NCBI RefSeq assembly: GCF_024436175.1
Contig: NZ_JANFQP010000001.1
Coordinates: 806,001 to 870,000 of the forward strand
Direction of reading: 5' to 3'
DNA from: Kaistella montana
GTDB taxonomy: Bacteria; Bacteroidota; Bacteroidia; Flavobacteriales; Weeksellaceae
DNA: 64,000 nucleotides
A model generated the notes under the pieces. That model did no database searches and had not been told where the DNA came from. It saw only the letters and a list, made by a program, of their open reading frames with translations. The translations under genes were made by a program, and so were the position numbers. Positions 43,732 through 54,773 of this stretch are shown piece by piece (the stretch's first letter is position 1; each line of letters begins with the position of its first letter).

Positions 43732-43915
43732 ATATAAAATTCAATCTTGCGAAAATAAGGTTTTTCATTTATTAACAGTTGATTTTAACAAAATTTAAAT
43801 GAATATTCCTCATTTATTGTTCTGAAAATGGCACATTTTTTTGTTAATAAGTATAAATTTATGATACAAAAAAACAGATCTATTAAGATTATTTATTCTA
43901 TTATTTTATTTTTAG

Positions 43916-43923
43916 TATTTTTG
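43916..43923 (+). promoter_or_regulatory. -7 element before the cysteine-synthase-like gene
   Basis: TATTTTTG lies 31 bases before the ATG at 43955 and matches TAnnTTTG. No TTG is obvious at -33. Confidence 0.45.
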
Positions 43924-43954
43924 CAGACGGATTTATAGAGAAAAATGAAGAAAA

Positions 43955-44992
43955 ATGACTAATGTTCACGATAATATTCTGGGATTAATAGGAAAAACGC
44001 CTTTAGTAAAACTAAATGCTGTTACAAAAGAAATTCCAGCCACGGTTTATGCCAAACTAGAATCATATAATCCAGGTCACTCTACCAAAGACAGAATTGC
44101 CATTCACATTATAGAAGCTGCCGAAAGAAAAGGCCTTCTAAAACCCGGTTCTACCATTGTAGAAACTACTTCTGGGAATACCGGTTTTTCAATTGCGATG
44201 GTATCTATCATCAAAGGTTACAAATGTATTTTAGCAGTAAGCAACAAGACCAAGAAGGAAAAAATCGCTTATCTGAAAGCTTTGGGTGCTACGGTATACA
44301 TTTGCCCTGCAAATGTTCCTGCGGACGATCCTAGGTCTTATTATGAAGTAGCGAAAAGAATCGCTTCAGAAACGCCTAACTCTATCTATATCAACCAGTA
44401 TTTCAACGAGTTGAATATTGATGCCCATTACCAAACAACCGGCCCGGAAATTTGGGAACAAACCGATGGAAAAATCACTCACCTTATTGCGTGTACCGGA
44501 ACTGGCGGAACATTATCGGGATCGGCAAAATTCTTAAAAGAAAAGAATCCCAACATTAAAGTAATCGGTGTTGATGCTTCCGGATCTATTTTGAAAGGTT
44601 TCCACGAAACAGGAAAAATCAACAAAGACGAGATTCACCCTTACCAAATTGAAGGGATGGGAAAAAATTTAATCCCAACCGCATTGCTTTTTGATAAAGT
44701 AGATGAATTCGTAAGAGTAAACGATGAACTGTCGGCGTACAGAACTCGCGAAATCGCTTTGAAAGAAGCCATTATGGGAGGTTATACCACCGGAGCAGTT
44801 ACTCAAGGACTTATACAATATGCCAATTCTCATGAGTTCTCCAAAGATGATGTGGTAGTTGCAATCTTCCCAGATCATGGTTCCAGATACATCACCAAAG
44901 TTTACAGTGATAAATGGATGGAAGAACAAGGATTCATCAATAATTGCGTTCATAATTACGATGAAGTTTTCAAAACAGAAATCATCAAGTAA
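43955..44992 (+). CDS. PLP-dependent cysteine-synthase-family enzyme, candidate cysteate synthase
   Basis: This 345-residue fold-type II PLP enzyme has the Schiff-base Lys45 in NPGHSTKDRIAI, the substrate loop ETTSGNTGFSIAM (the usual cysteine synthase has EPTSGNTGIG) and the phosphate-binding loop TGTGGTLSG. The changed residues around the lysine and substrate loop suggest it is not plain CysK. It sits beside a serine-palmitoyltransferase-like gene. In sulfonolipid-forming Bacteroidota, such a pair makes cysteate from O-phosphoserine and sulfite, then acylates it. I favour cysteate synthase; O-acetylserine or cystathionine activity are alternatives. Confidence 0.75.
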   Translation: MTNVHDNILGLIGKTPLVKLNAVTKEIPATVYAKLESYNPGHSTKDRIAIHIIEAAERKGLLKPGSTIVETTSGNTGFSIAMVSIIKGYKCILAVSNKTKKEKIAYLKALGATVYICPANVPADDPRSYYEVAKRIASETPNSIYINQYFNELNIDAHYQTTGPEIWEQTDGKITHLIACTGTGGTLSGSAKFLKEKNPNIKVIGVDASGSILKGFHETGKINKDEIHPYQIEGMGKNLIPTALLFDKVDEFVRVNDELSAYRTREIALKEAIMGGYTTGAVTQGLIQYANSHEFSKDDVVVAIFPDHGSRYITKVYSDKWMEEQGFINNCVHNYDEVFKTEIIK

Positions 44993-45014
44993 TTCATAAA
45001 TAAAAAAAACAATA

Positions 45015-45048
45015 GAAAACCTTTTTGTATCGTACAAAAAGGTTTTTC
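45015..45048 (+). terminator. Intrinsic terminator after the cysteine-synthase-like gene
   Basis: AAAACCTTTTTGTA and TACAAAAAGGTTTT form a 14-bp stem around TCG, followed by T. It separates the gene from the next one, which has its own promoter element. Confidence 0.8.
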
Positions 45049-45062
45049 ATATCAAATTTTGT

Positions 45063-45070
45063 TAACTTTG
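45063..45070 (+). promoter_or_regulatory. -7 element before the SPT-like gene
   Basis: TAACTTTG matches TAnnTTTG and lies 35 bases before the ATG at 45106. It follows the preceding terminator. Confidence 0.5.
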
Positions 45071-45105
45071 TTCAATACTTAATTTTTTATTAAAATAAAT
45101 ACATA

Positions 45106-46380
45106 ATGACAGATATTTTTGATCGATTACGACAAAACCCTGGACCTCTTGGCCAGTTTGCTGAATATGCAGAAGGATATTTCGTTTTTCCAAAATTAGA
45201 AGGACCAATCGGCCCAAGAATGAGATTTCAGGGAAGAGAAGTTGTTTTCTGGAGTGCTAATGACTATTTGGGACTTTGTAACCACCCCGAAGTTTTAGAA
45301 GCAGATGCTAAAGCAGCTGCTGAGTTTGGTATGTTCTATCCAATGGGAGCTAGAGCAATGTCCGGAGAAACTGAACAACATCAGCAACTAGAAAAAGAGC
45401 TTGCAGAATTTGTTGGTAAAGAATCAGCTTATCTTTTAAACTTTGGTTATCAAGGAATGGTTTCTACCATTGATGCATTGGTTTCTCGCCATGATGTTAT
45501 CGTATATGATGCCGATTCACACGCTTGTATCGTGGATGGTGTACGTCTTCACATGGGTAAAAGTTTTACCTTTAAACATAATGATATCGCAAGTTTAGAA
45601 AAAAATCTTGAACGTGCAACCAAAGTAGCCGAAGAACAAGGCGGAGGAATCTTAGTTGTTACTGAAGGCGTTTTCGGAATGCGTGGAATGCAAGGTAAAA
45701 TCAAGGAAATATGCGAATTGAAATCTAAATTCAACTTTCGACTTTTGGTGGATGATGCACACGGTTTCGGAACTTTAGGCGCAACTGGTGCTGGTGCTGG
45801 TGAAGAACAAGGTTGTCAAGATCAAATCGATGTCTATTTCTCAACTTTCGCTAAATCAATGGCTGGTTTTGGTGCATTTATCGCGGGAGATAAAGATATT
45901 ATCGGAATTCTAAAATACAATCTTCGTTCACAAGTTTTTGCTAAATCTTTAACAATGCCAATGGTAATCGGAGGTTTGAAAAGATTGGATTTGCTACGTT
46001 CAAGACCTGAAATCAAAGCAAAACTTTGGGAAAATGTAAATAAATTACAAAACGGACTGAAAGAAAGAGGATTCAATTTAGGAAATACCAATACTTGCGT
46101 AACTCCTGTAATGATGCAAGGCTCAACTGTTGAAGCTACTCTACTTGTAAAAGATTTAAGAGAAAACTACGGAATCTTCACTTCAGTGGTAATTTATCCG
46201 GTAATTCCGAAGGGAATGATCCTTTTGAGATTGATCCCAACTGCATCTCACACCGATGCTGAAATTAACGAAACATTAGAGGCATTCGAAGCAATTCACG
46301 ATAAATTAACTTCCGGTATCTACAAAGAGCAGGAACAAAAATTATTGGAAGAAAAAGGTTTGTCCTTTAAAGAATCATAG
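45106..46380 (+). CDS. Serine-palmitoyltransferase-like alpha-oxoamine synthase, candidate cysteate acyltransferase
   Basis: This 424-residue PLP enzyme belongs to the alpha-oxoamine synthases, which condense an amino acid with an acyl thioester. The PLP lysine is Lys250 in STFAKSMAGFGAF; His140 (DADSHACIVDG) stacks on the cofactor, and Asp217/His219 are in VDDAHGFG. It is longer than KBL and BioF (about 395) because of an N-terminal extension as in bacterial SPT. Beside a cysteine-synthase-like gene, cysteate is a more likely substrate than serine; the product would be the 3-oxo precursor of capnine. Sphingolipid synthesis is the alternative. Confidence 0.8.
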   Translation: MTDIFDRLRQNPGPLGQFAEYAEGYFVFPKLEGPIGPRMRFQGREVVFWSANDYLGLCNHPEVLEADAKAAAEFGMFYPMGARAMSGETEQHQQLEKELAEFVGKESAYLLNFGYQGMVSTIDALVSRHDVIVYDADSHACIVDGVRLHMGKSFTFKHNDIASLEKNLERATKVAEEQGGGILVVTEGVFGMRGMQGKIKEICELKSKFNFRLLVDDAHGFGTLGATGAGAGEEQGCQDQIDVYFSTFAKSMAGFGAFIAGDKDIIGILKYNLRSQVFAKSLTMPMVIGGLKRLDLLRSRPEIKAKLWENVNKLQNGLKERGFNLGNTNTCVTPVMMQGSTVEATLLVKDLRENYGIFTSVVIYPVIPKGMILLRLIPTASHTDAEINETLEAFEAIHDKLTSGIYKEQEQKLLEEKGLSFKES

Positions 46381-46410
46381 AATTATTCAAAAAAATTTAT
46401 ATAATAATAT

Positions 46411-46441
46411 AAACCGCTTGAAAAATTCAGGCGGTTTTTTT
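46411..46441 (+). terminator. Intrinsic terminator after the SPT-like gene
   Basis: AAACCGCTTGAA and TTCAGGCGGTTT pair with one G-T pair around a short A loop, followed by a T run. Confidence 0.8.
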
Positions 46442-46466
46442 ATACCATCACAAAAAATATCTTATC

Positions 46467-46877
46467 ATGAAACAAATATTAATTACCAAACAAGATTTTA
46501 CCCGTATTCATAAATCCATCAGCGATGCAAAACAGAAAAACAGCATCAAAAAAGAAGATGCCGAAAAATTGCTCAATGAACTACACGCTGCAAAAATTGT
46601 GGAATCCGAAGAAATTCCGGCAGATGTTGTTACCATGAATTCTGTGGTAAAAATTCATTTTGAAAATAACAAAACCGTCACCGAATTCAAAATTGTTTAC
46701 CCTGACCAAGCCGATATAAAAGCGAAAAAAATATCTATTTTCTCGCCGGTTGCATCAGCACTAATCGGATATCGAGTGAAAGATGAAATCGATTGGATCG
46801 TTCCTTCTGGATTGACCAAAATTATCATCGATGAAATCATTTATCAACCCGAAGCTGCCGGAGATTTCGACTTGTAA
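46467..46877 (+). CDS. GreA/GreB-like C-terminal domain protein, Rnk type
   Basis: This 136-residue protein has a short helical N-terminus and a C-terminal FKBP-like domain of the transcript-cleavage factor family: VTMNSVVKIHFENNKTVTEF, IVYPDQADIKAKKISIFSP, VASALIGYRVKDEIDWIVPS and IIYQPEAAGDFDL match Rnk. The long coiled coil of GreA that enters the RNA polymerase channel is replaced by a short one. Rnk competes with Gre factors on RNA polymerase in E. coli; the same role here is inferred. It has its own terminators on both sides. Confidence 0.88.
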   Translation: MKQILITKQDFTRIHKSISDAKQKNSIKKEDAEKLLNELHAAKIVESEEIPADVVTMNSVVKIHFENNKTVTEFKIVYPDQADIKAKKISIFSPVASALIGYRVKDEIDWIVPSGLTKIIIDEIIYQPEAAGDFDL

Positions 46878-46889
46878 GACATCTATTAA

Positions 46890-46921
46890 AAAACTGGTTG
46901 ATCATTTCAATCAGTTTTTTT
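46890..46921 (+). terminator. Intrinsic terminator after the Rnk-like gene
   Basis: AAACTGGTTGA and TCAATCAGTTT pair with one G-T pair, followed by seven T. Confidence 0.75.
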
Positions 46922-46968
46922 GTTCCAATAAATCCGAATATTTAAAATAAATTTGCAAAAATAATCTT

Positions 46969-49149
46969 GTGAAAGACCTGCTCCTCATCACCCCTCCTTT
47001 TACGCAACTCAACACGCCTTATCCGGCGACGGCTTACTTGAAGGGATTTCTCAATACGAAACAAATTTCCAATTTTCAAATCGATTTGGGCATTGATGTT
47101 ATTCTGGAATTATTTTCTGCAGAAGGTTTGCAACTTGTTTTTAATCAGAATTTACCTAAAAATATTTCGCCCAATTCCCAAAGAATTTTTGCTTTAAAAG
47201 ATCAATACATCAAAACAATTGATCAGGTAATTCTTTTTCTACAAGGCAATAATCCGACTTTGGCTAGACAGATTTGCAGCCATAATTTTCTGCCTGAAGC
47301 TTCACGTTTTCAGCAGCTCGATGATATGGAATATGCATTTGGAAACATGGGTTTACAAGACAAAGCCAAACATCTCGCAACGCTTTATTTAGAAGATTTA
47401 TCCGATTTTATTGTTGAAAATATTGATGAAAATTTTGGTTTCAGTCGTTACGCAGAAAGATTAGGAAGAAGCGCCAATTCTTTCGATGAAATTTATGAGC
47501 AACTCATCGGACCGCCCACTTTTATTGATGAAATTACCTTAAAAATTCTTCAAGAAAGAATGGACATTATTCAACCGAAACTGGTTTGCTTTTCGGTTCC
47601 TTTTCCCGGAAATTTATATTCCGCTTTTCGATGTGCAGAATTTATTAAAAATAATTATAAAGACACCAAAGTCGCAATGGGCGGCGGTTTTCCAAATACG
47701 GAATTAAGAGAACTTAATGATCCTCGAGTTTTTGAGTTTATTGATTTCATCAGTTTGGATGATGGCGAATTACCGGTAGAATTGATTTTTGAAAACTTAA
47801 AATCTGAAAATCCGGAATTTAAAAGAACTTTTTTGTTGGAAAATGGACAAGTTGTTTATAAAAATAATTCTTCCAGAAACGATTATCGCCAATCGGAAAT
47901 CGGGACTCCAGATTATGCCGATCTTCCACTCCATCGATATATTTCGGTAATCGAAATCGCCAATCCAATGCACAGTTTGTGGAGCGACGGAAGATGGAAC
48001 AAACTCACCATGGCGCACGGTTGCTATTGGGGAAAATGTACTTTTTGCGATATTTCTTTAGATTATATTAAAATTTACGAACCGATTTCGGCGAAAATTC
48101 TTGTAGATCGAATCGAAGAATTAATCGCTACCACCGGCGAAACTGGATTTCATTTTGTAGATGAAGCTGCTCCTCCTGCGTTGATGCGTGAAGTCGCCTT
48201 GGAAATATTGCGAAGAAATTTGGTCGTAACTTGGTGGACCAACATTCGATTCGAGAAAAGTTTCACGGCAGATTTATGTTATTTGCTGAAACTTTCAGGT
48301 TGTGTAGCTGTTTCCGGAGGTTTGGAAGTCGCTTCTGATCGTTTGCTTAAACTCATCAAAAAAGGAGTTTCGGTAGCGCAAGTTGCCCAAGTAACCAAGA
48401 ATTTTACCGAAGCTGGAATAATGGTTCATGCGTATTTGATGTATGGCTATCCGACTCAAACCGAACAGGAGACCATTGATTCATTGGAAATGGTAAGACA
48501 AATGTTTGAAATGGGAATCTTGCAAAGTGGTTTCTGGCATCAGTTTGCGATGACTGCTCATTCGCCTATCGGTTTGAAACCCGAAGAATTTGGCGTAACA
48601 CCCGTGATTAAGGAAATCAGTTTTGCCAATAATGATATTGAATTCACCGACAAAACAAATATTGATCATTCTAAATTCAGTTTTGGACTAAAAAAATCAC
48701 TTTTCAATTACCTTCACGGAATTAATTTTGAAATTCCGTTGCAGGATTGGTTTGATTTTAAAATTCCAAAAACAACTGTAGATCCGAATTATATTCATGA
48801 TTGCCTTTTGGATGACGAAAATTTCAAGTTTAATGGAAATTCAAAACTGGTCTTTCCAATCAATCATTTCATTTCGGAAACGGTCATTAAAACTAAAAAA
48901 AATATTTCCTATCAGAATACAAAACTTACTTTTCATTTGAAAACCAATTTACTTTCCATCATTTTGGAAGAGGAGAAAGCATCTTGGTTGACGAAAATTT
49001 TAAAGGAAAATTCGATTCAGAATTCCAAATTGATCACTTTGCAACAATTAAAAGAGGATTATGAAAAAACAATGGAAGATTTCGAATTGTTTTGGTTCTC
49101 GAAACCGATGATGCAACTTAAGGAAAACGGAATCATCTTAATTTTATAA
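46969..49149 (+). CDS. B12-binding-domain radical SAM protein of unknown function
   Basis: This 726-residue protein has an N-terminal cobalamin-binding-like domain (residues 1-300: DLLLITPPFTQLNTPYPATA, KVAMGGGFPNTELRELNDPR) and a radical SAM domain with the cluster motif CYWGKCTFC (near 348-356) and HFVDEAAPP, SGGLEVASDRLLKLIKKGVS, YLMYGYPTQTEQETIDSLEM. The start is GTG at 46969 (MKDLLLITPP); no ATG fits. Such proteins methylate or rearrange unactivated carbons, but the substrate is unknown. It lies near the sulfonolipid-type genes, though its own terminators and distance argue against a shared transcript. Confidence 0.82.
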   Translation: MKDLLLITPPFTQLNTPYPATAYLKGFLNTKQISNFQIDLGIDVILELFSAEGLQLVFNQNLPKNISPNSQRIFALKDQYIKTIDQVILFLQGNNPTLARQICSHNFLPEASRFQQLDDMEYAFGNMGLQDKAKHLATLYLEDLSDFIVENIDENFGFSRYAERLGRSANSFDEIYEQLIGPPTFIDEITLKILQERMDIIQPKLVCFSVPFPGNLYSAFRCAEFIKNNYKDTKVAMGGGFPNTELRELNDPRVFEFIDFISLDDGELPVELIFENLKSENPEFKRTFLLENGQVVYKNNSSRNDYRQSEIGTPDYADLPLHRYISVIEIANPMHSLWSDGRWNKLTMAHGCYWGKCTFCDISLDYIKIYEPISAKILVDRIEELIATTGETGFHFVDEAAPPALMREVALEILRRNLVVTWWTNIRFEKSFTADLCYLLKLSGCVAVSGGLEVASDRLLKLIKKGVSVAQVAQVTKNFTEAGIMVHAYLMYGYPTQTEQETIDSLEMVRQMFEMGILQSGFWHQFAMTAHSPIGLKPEEFGVTPVIKEISFANNDIEFTDKTNIDHSKFSFGLKKSLFNYLHGINFEIPLQDWFDFKIPKTTVDPNYIHDCLLDDENFKFNGNSKLVFPINHFISETVIKTKKNISYQNTKLTFHLKTNLLSIILEEEKASWLTKILKENSIQNSKLITLQQLKEDYEKTMEDFELFWFSKPMMQLKENGIILIL

Positions 49150-49151
49150 AA

Positions 49152-49189
49152 AAAAATCCCATCTTAATTAAAAGACGGGATTTTTTTTA
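49152..49189. terminator. Bidirectional terminator between the radical SAM gene and atpC
   Basis: AAAATCCC-TCTT and AAGA-GGGATTTT (with a C-A mismatch) pair, with A and T tracts on both sides. Confidence 0.75.
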
Positions 49190-49202
49190 TGATTCAAAAT
49201 AA

Positions 49203-49484
49203 TTATTCAGCGAGAATAATTCCTTTGTTATTATTAAATTCAATAACGCCACTTTTCACAGGGAAAGAAAATACGCTTTCTTTTTCGTTTTCTTTAGTGA
49301 AATGTTTTTCGTATTTCTCATCGATCTGGTTAGTAAAAACTCTTACTTTACCACCGATTAATGATGCTACGATTGCGGCGTGATCTTTCATGATATGGAA
49401 ATCGCCATTTTTTCCGGGAAGCAAAACAGATTTTACTTCGCCTTCAAAAACTACAAATTCCGGGGTTAAAATTTTTATATTCAT
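49203..49484 (-). CDS. atpC: ATP synthase F1 epsilon subunit (N-terminal domain form)
   Basis: This 93-residue subunit couples the rotor to F1. MNIKILTPEFVVFEGEVKSV, LLPGKNGDFHIMKDHAAIVA and VFTNQIDEKYEKHFTKE represent the beta-sandwich. It stops after the sandwich, so the C-terminal helical pair that inhibits ATPase activity in longer epsilon subunits is missing; short forms of this kind are usual in Bacteroidota. It lies behind atpD in the same direction, with an inverted-repeat element between them. Confidence 0.95.
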   Translation of the reverse strand: MNIKILTPEFVVFEGEVKSVLLPGKNGDFHIMKDHAAIVASLIGGKVRVFTNQIDEKYEKHFTKENEKESVFSFPVKSGVIEFNNNKGIILAE

Positions 49485-49501
49485 TTCTATTTAGATTTAA
49501 A

Positions 49502-49563
49502 GATTTCAGATTTCAGATTTCAGACAAAAGTCTAATGTCTGTTTTCTGATGTCTTGTGTCTAA
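49502..49563. repeat. Gene-free copy of the TCTGA-rich inverted-repeat element
   Basis: One arm is ATTTCAG repeated three times and ending AGAC (49503-49525), then AAAA, then the other arm GTCTAATGTCTG... ending GTCTAA at 49563. The inner ends TTAGAC/GTCTGA pair directly around TTTT. The words and polarity match the arms that flank the four-helix-bundle gene at 2998-3436. It begins directly after the atpD stop codon, as the other copy does after carA. Confidence 0.65.
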
Positions 49564-52092
<2,529 letters not shown>

Positions 52093-52096
<4 letters not shown>

Positions 52097-52446
52097 GCAT
52101 TCAAAACCTCTTCTCTTTTCTTTTTGGTCAAAGAATTTAAAATTAAATCATAGGAATGATCGATCATTTCTTTAATTAAATTAGGCTTTAATCCTTCACA
52201 CAACACCGAATTCCAGTGGGTTTTATTCATGTGATAAGCTCCGGCAATCTGCGGATATTTTTCACGGAGTTCTTCGCTCCACTCCGGATCGGTTTTTACC
52301 GCAATACTTAATGGCTGTTTTTCCAGCGACATGAGCAGAAACATTTTACCACCAACTTTCAGCACCAAAGTTTCTTTATCAAAGGGAAAAGTTTCTTCAA
52401 CCGCTTTCTTTGCGAGGCAATAATCCAGTATTTCGTTGGCATCCAT
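52093..52446 (-). CDS. MmcQ/YjbR family protein
   Basis: This 117-residue protein is in the YjbR family (CyaY-like fold, double-stranded-DNA binding was proposed). It starts MDANEILDYCLAKKAVEETF; KVGGKMFLLMS, LKTDPEWSEELREKYPQ (here VKTDPEWSEEL) and GAYHMNKTHWNSVLCE are conserved, and IDHSYDLILNSLTKKKRE closes it. The stop overlaps the end of ribF by 4 bases on the opposite strand (convergent). The cellular role is not established. Confidence 0.9.
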
Positions 52447-52549
52447 AATTTTAATTGAAGATAAATACGATTTTTAAAACAACTATTTCAAACAAATTTA
52501 GTAATTTTAAAGAAGAAAAAATATTCCTCAATTATTAATTCAATAAAAA

Positions 52550-53206
52550 ATGAAAGCACTCGTAATCGGCGCAACCGGCGCTACAGGAAAAGATTTGGTT
52601 TATAAATTATTGAATGATAAAGATTATGAAGAAGTAAATGTCTTCGTGCGAAAACCGATGAGCTTTGAACATCCGAAACTAAAAACCCATGTTGTCGATT
52701 TTGAAAATCCTGAGAAATGGCGAGATTTGGTAAAAGGCGACGTGGCTTTTTCATGCCTCGGAACCACGTTGAAAGCAGCCGGAAGCAAGGAAGCTCAGCG
52801 AAAAGTGGATTATGATTATCAATACAATTTTGCGAAAGTAGCTAAGGAAAACGAGGTGGAAGATTATATTTTGGTTTCATCTTATGGAGCCAGCCCGAAA
52901 TCGAAAATTTTTTATTCGCGGATGAAAGGCGAATTGGAACAAAGCATAAAATCTCTTCATTTCAATAAAATTACGATTTTTCAACCCGGAATGCTCGATC
53001 GAAAAGATACCGAAAGAACCGGTGAAGTTTTGGGTGGAAAAATCATTAAATTCGCTAATAAATTTGGAATTTTAACTCAGCAAAAACCTTTACCAACCGA
53101 TATTTTAGCGCAGGCAATGATCAATTCTTCTAAAATAAAATCTTATGGTTATTCCAAAATAAAACTCGGAAGTATTTTCGGTTTTGCAGAAAAAACCAAT
53201 GGTTAA
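52550..53206 (+). CDS. NAD(P)-binding oxidoreductase, HTATIP2/YbjT-like
   Basis: This 218-residue atypical short-chain dehydrogenase/reductase has a Rossmann N-terminus (MKALVIGATGATGKDLVYKL, residues 1-20) and CLGTTLKAAGSKEAQRKVDY followed by YILVSSYGASPKSKIFYSRMKGELEQ, in which the Tyr-x3-Lys pair is YSRMK. These are features of HTATIP2 and YbjT-like proteins. Some family members serve as redox sensors or act in respiratory-chain assembly; the role here is unknown. Monocistronic, ending at a bidirectional terminator. Confidence 0.85.
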   Translation: MKALVIGATGATGKDLVYKLLNDKDYEEVNVFVRKPMSFEHPKLKTHVVDFENPEKWRDLVKGDVAFSCLGTTLKAAGSKEAQRKVDYDYQYNFAKVAKENEVEDYILVSSYGASPKSKIFYSRMKGELEQSIKSLHFNKITIFQPGMLDRKDTERTGEVLGGKIIKFANKFGILTQQKPLPTDILAQAMINSSKIKSYGYSKIKLGSIFGFAEKTNG

Positions 53207-53213
53207 AAAACAA

Positions 53214-53242
53214 AAAAAGCCCCGAAAATTCAGGGCTTTTAT
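53214..53242. terminator. Bidirectional terminator
   Basis: AAAGCCCCGAA and TTCAGGGCTTT pair with one mismatch, flanked by A and T tracts; it serves the oxidoreductase gene and frr. Confidence 0.75.
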
Positions 53243-53263
53243 CTTTAAAAATCATTTTCAAAG

Positions 53264-53818
53264 TTATACTTTCATGATTTCTGCTTCTTTCACTTTCAAA
53301 TGATCGTCGCAAGCTTTCACGTATTGATCGGTAAGATCCTGAATTCTCGCTTCAATACCTTTGATCAAATCTTCTGAAACGCCATCTTGTTTTTTCAGTT
53401 CTTTCATTCCGTCTTGTCGGGCATTTCTTACAGTTACTTTGGTTGCTTCTGCTTCAGTTTTTGCAGTTTTCGCTAATTCGCGTCTTCTTTCTTCAGTTAA
53501 AGGCGGAACATTAAGAATAATGTTTTCACCATTATTCATCGGAGCAAAACCAAGATTTGAATTGATAATCGCTTTTTCAATAGCGCCAATTGCAGTTCTG
53601 TCCCAAGGTTGGATAGAAATCGTCATCGCATCCGGAACCATCACGTTAGCAACTTGGTTAAGAGGCGTCGGAGCGCCATAATATTCTACCATCACATCCT
53701 GAACCATCGCTGTAGAAGCTCTTCCGGCTCTGATTTTCTGAAAAGCATGATCCAAATGCTTAATTGCTGCATTCATTTCCTGCTTCACCACGTCCACAAT
53801 AAGTTCTAATTCTTCCAT
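53264..53818 (-). CDS. frr: Ribosome-recycling factor
   Basis: This 184-residue factor splits post-termination ribosomes with EF-G. HLDHAFQKIRAGRASTAMVQ, VMVEYYGAPTPLNQVANVMV, WDRTAIGAIEKAIINSNLGF and PPLTEERRRELAKTAKTEAE are the standard motifs; the final helix reads LTDQYVKACDDHLKVKEAEI. Length is normal. It is downstream of pyrH on the same strand, with a 104-base gap, which is the conserved bacterial order. Confidence 0.97.
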   Translation of the reverse strand: MEELELIVDVVKQEMNAAIKHLDHAFQKIRAGRASTAMVQDVMVEYYGAPTPLNQVANVMVPDAMTISIQPWDRTAIGAIEKAIINSNLGFAPMNNGENIILNVPPLTEERRRELAKTAKTEAEATKVTVRNARQDGMKELKKQDGVSEDLIKGIEARIQDLTDQYVKACDDHLKVKEAEIMKV

Positions 53819-53922
53819 AAATTTTTAATTCTGGGGTTGAAAATATTATTCACCTCTATAAAATTGGTTGTGAATAAACTTTTTAATTTTAATTTAATGA
53901 TCCCAACGCGAAAATCGGGGAT

Positions 53923-54642
53923 TTATTTTTCTTTATTAACATTCACCAAAGTACCAATGTTTTCGCCTTCAACAATTTTCAGCAAGTTGCCTTCTTTGTT
54001 CATATCAAAAACGATAATGGGTAAATTATTTTCATGACTTAAGGTAAATGCAGTCATATCCATTACTTTCAATCCTTTCTCGTAAACTTCATCAAAAGTA
54101 AGGGAATTAAATTTCACAGCGTCATCATTTTTTTCTGGATCAGAATCGTAAATTCCATCCACTCTTGTTCCTTTTAAAATGACATCTGCACCAATTTCGA
54201 TGGCTCTCAAAGTAGCTGCGGTATCGGTTGTGAAATATGGATTTCCTGTTCCTGCTCCGAAAATGACCACTCTGCCTTTCTCCAAATGTCTTGTTGCTTT
54301 TCTTTTGATGAAAGGTTCTGCCACTTTGTCCATTTCGATGGCAGATTGTAATCTTGTAAAAATTCCGGCATCTTCCAAAGCGCCTTGCAACGCCATCCCG
54401 TTGATAACGGTTGCCAACATTCCCATATAATCACCCTGAACTCTGTCCATTCCTTTTGCAGCACCGGCTAAACCACGGAAGATATTTCCACCACCGATTA
54501 CGATTGCAACTTGGCAACCTTTGTCAACTACTTTTTTTATTTCTGCGGCATATTCTTTCAGTCGGTCATTATCAATTCCGTACTGTCGGTTTCCCATTAG
54601 AGCTTCGCCACTAAGTTTGAGAAGAATTCGTTTGTATTTCAT
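53923..54642 (-). CDS. pyrH: Uridylate kinase
   Basis: This hexameric kinase makes UDP from UMP. The 239 residues start [72 protein letters not shown] and the UMP-binding loop [18 protein letters not shown] match PyrH. It is upstream of frr. A TATATTTG promoter element lies just upstream (54678-54671). It belongs to pyrimidine supply together with the pyr operon at the left edge and cmk nearby. Confidence 0.97.
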   Translation of the reverse strand: MKYKRILLKLSGEALMGNRQYGIDNDRLKEYAAEIKKVVDKGCQVAIVIGGGNIFRGLAGAAKGMDRVQGDYMGMLATVINGMALQGALEDAGIFTRLQSAIEMDKVAEPFIKRKATRHLEKGRVVIFGAGTGNPYFTTDTAATLRAIEIGADVILKGTRVDGIYDSDPEKNDDAVKFNSLTFDEVYEKGLKVMDMTAFTLSHENNLPIIVFDMNKEGNLLKIVEGENIGTLVNVNKEK

Positions 54643-54670
54643 TTTTACGTATGTTACTTTTTTTGCTTTG

Positions 54671-54678
54671 CAAATATA
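54671..54678 (-). promoter_or_regulatory. -7 element of the pyrH-frr promoter
   Basis: On the minus strand TATATTTG lies 28 bases before the pyrH ATG at 54642 and fits TAnnTTTG. Confidence 0.5.
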
Positions 54679-54728
54679 AGGAAACGCAAATAATTCCGTT
54701 AATAGATTTATATTTACTGAGAAATATT

Positions 54729-54756
54729 TTGAAAAAAATTAAAAAAATTATTTTTG
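54729..54756 (+). promoter_or_regulatory. Promoter of the porQ-like gene
   Basis: TTG (54729-54731) and TATTTTTG (54749-54756) are 17 bases apart, matching the Bacteroidota promoter. This argues that translation begins downstream at TTG 54774, not at the upstream ATG. Confidence 0.6.
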
Positions 54757-54773
54757 CAAACATAAATACAGAT

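Noticed and set aside
43829-43846. Sigma-54-like sequence beginning TGGCAC upstream of the cysteine-synthase-like gene
   Set aside because: The -24 half is good, but the -12 half lacks the GC at the required 10-base distance, and a TATTTTTG element closer to the gene explains its promoter.
54651-54773. N-terminal extension of the porQ-like gene starting at ATG 54651
   Set aside because: It would place the signal peptide 41 residues inside the protein and run through a well-formed promoter; TTG 54774 fits both.
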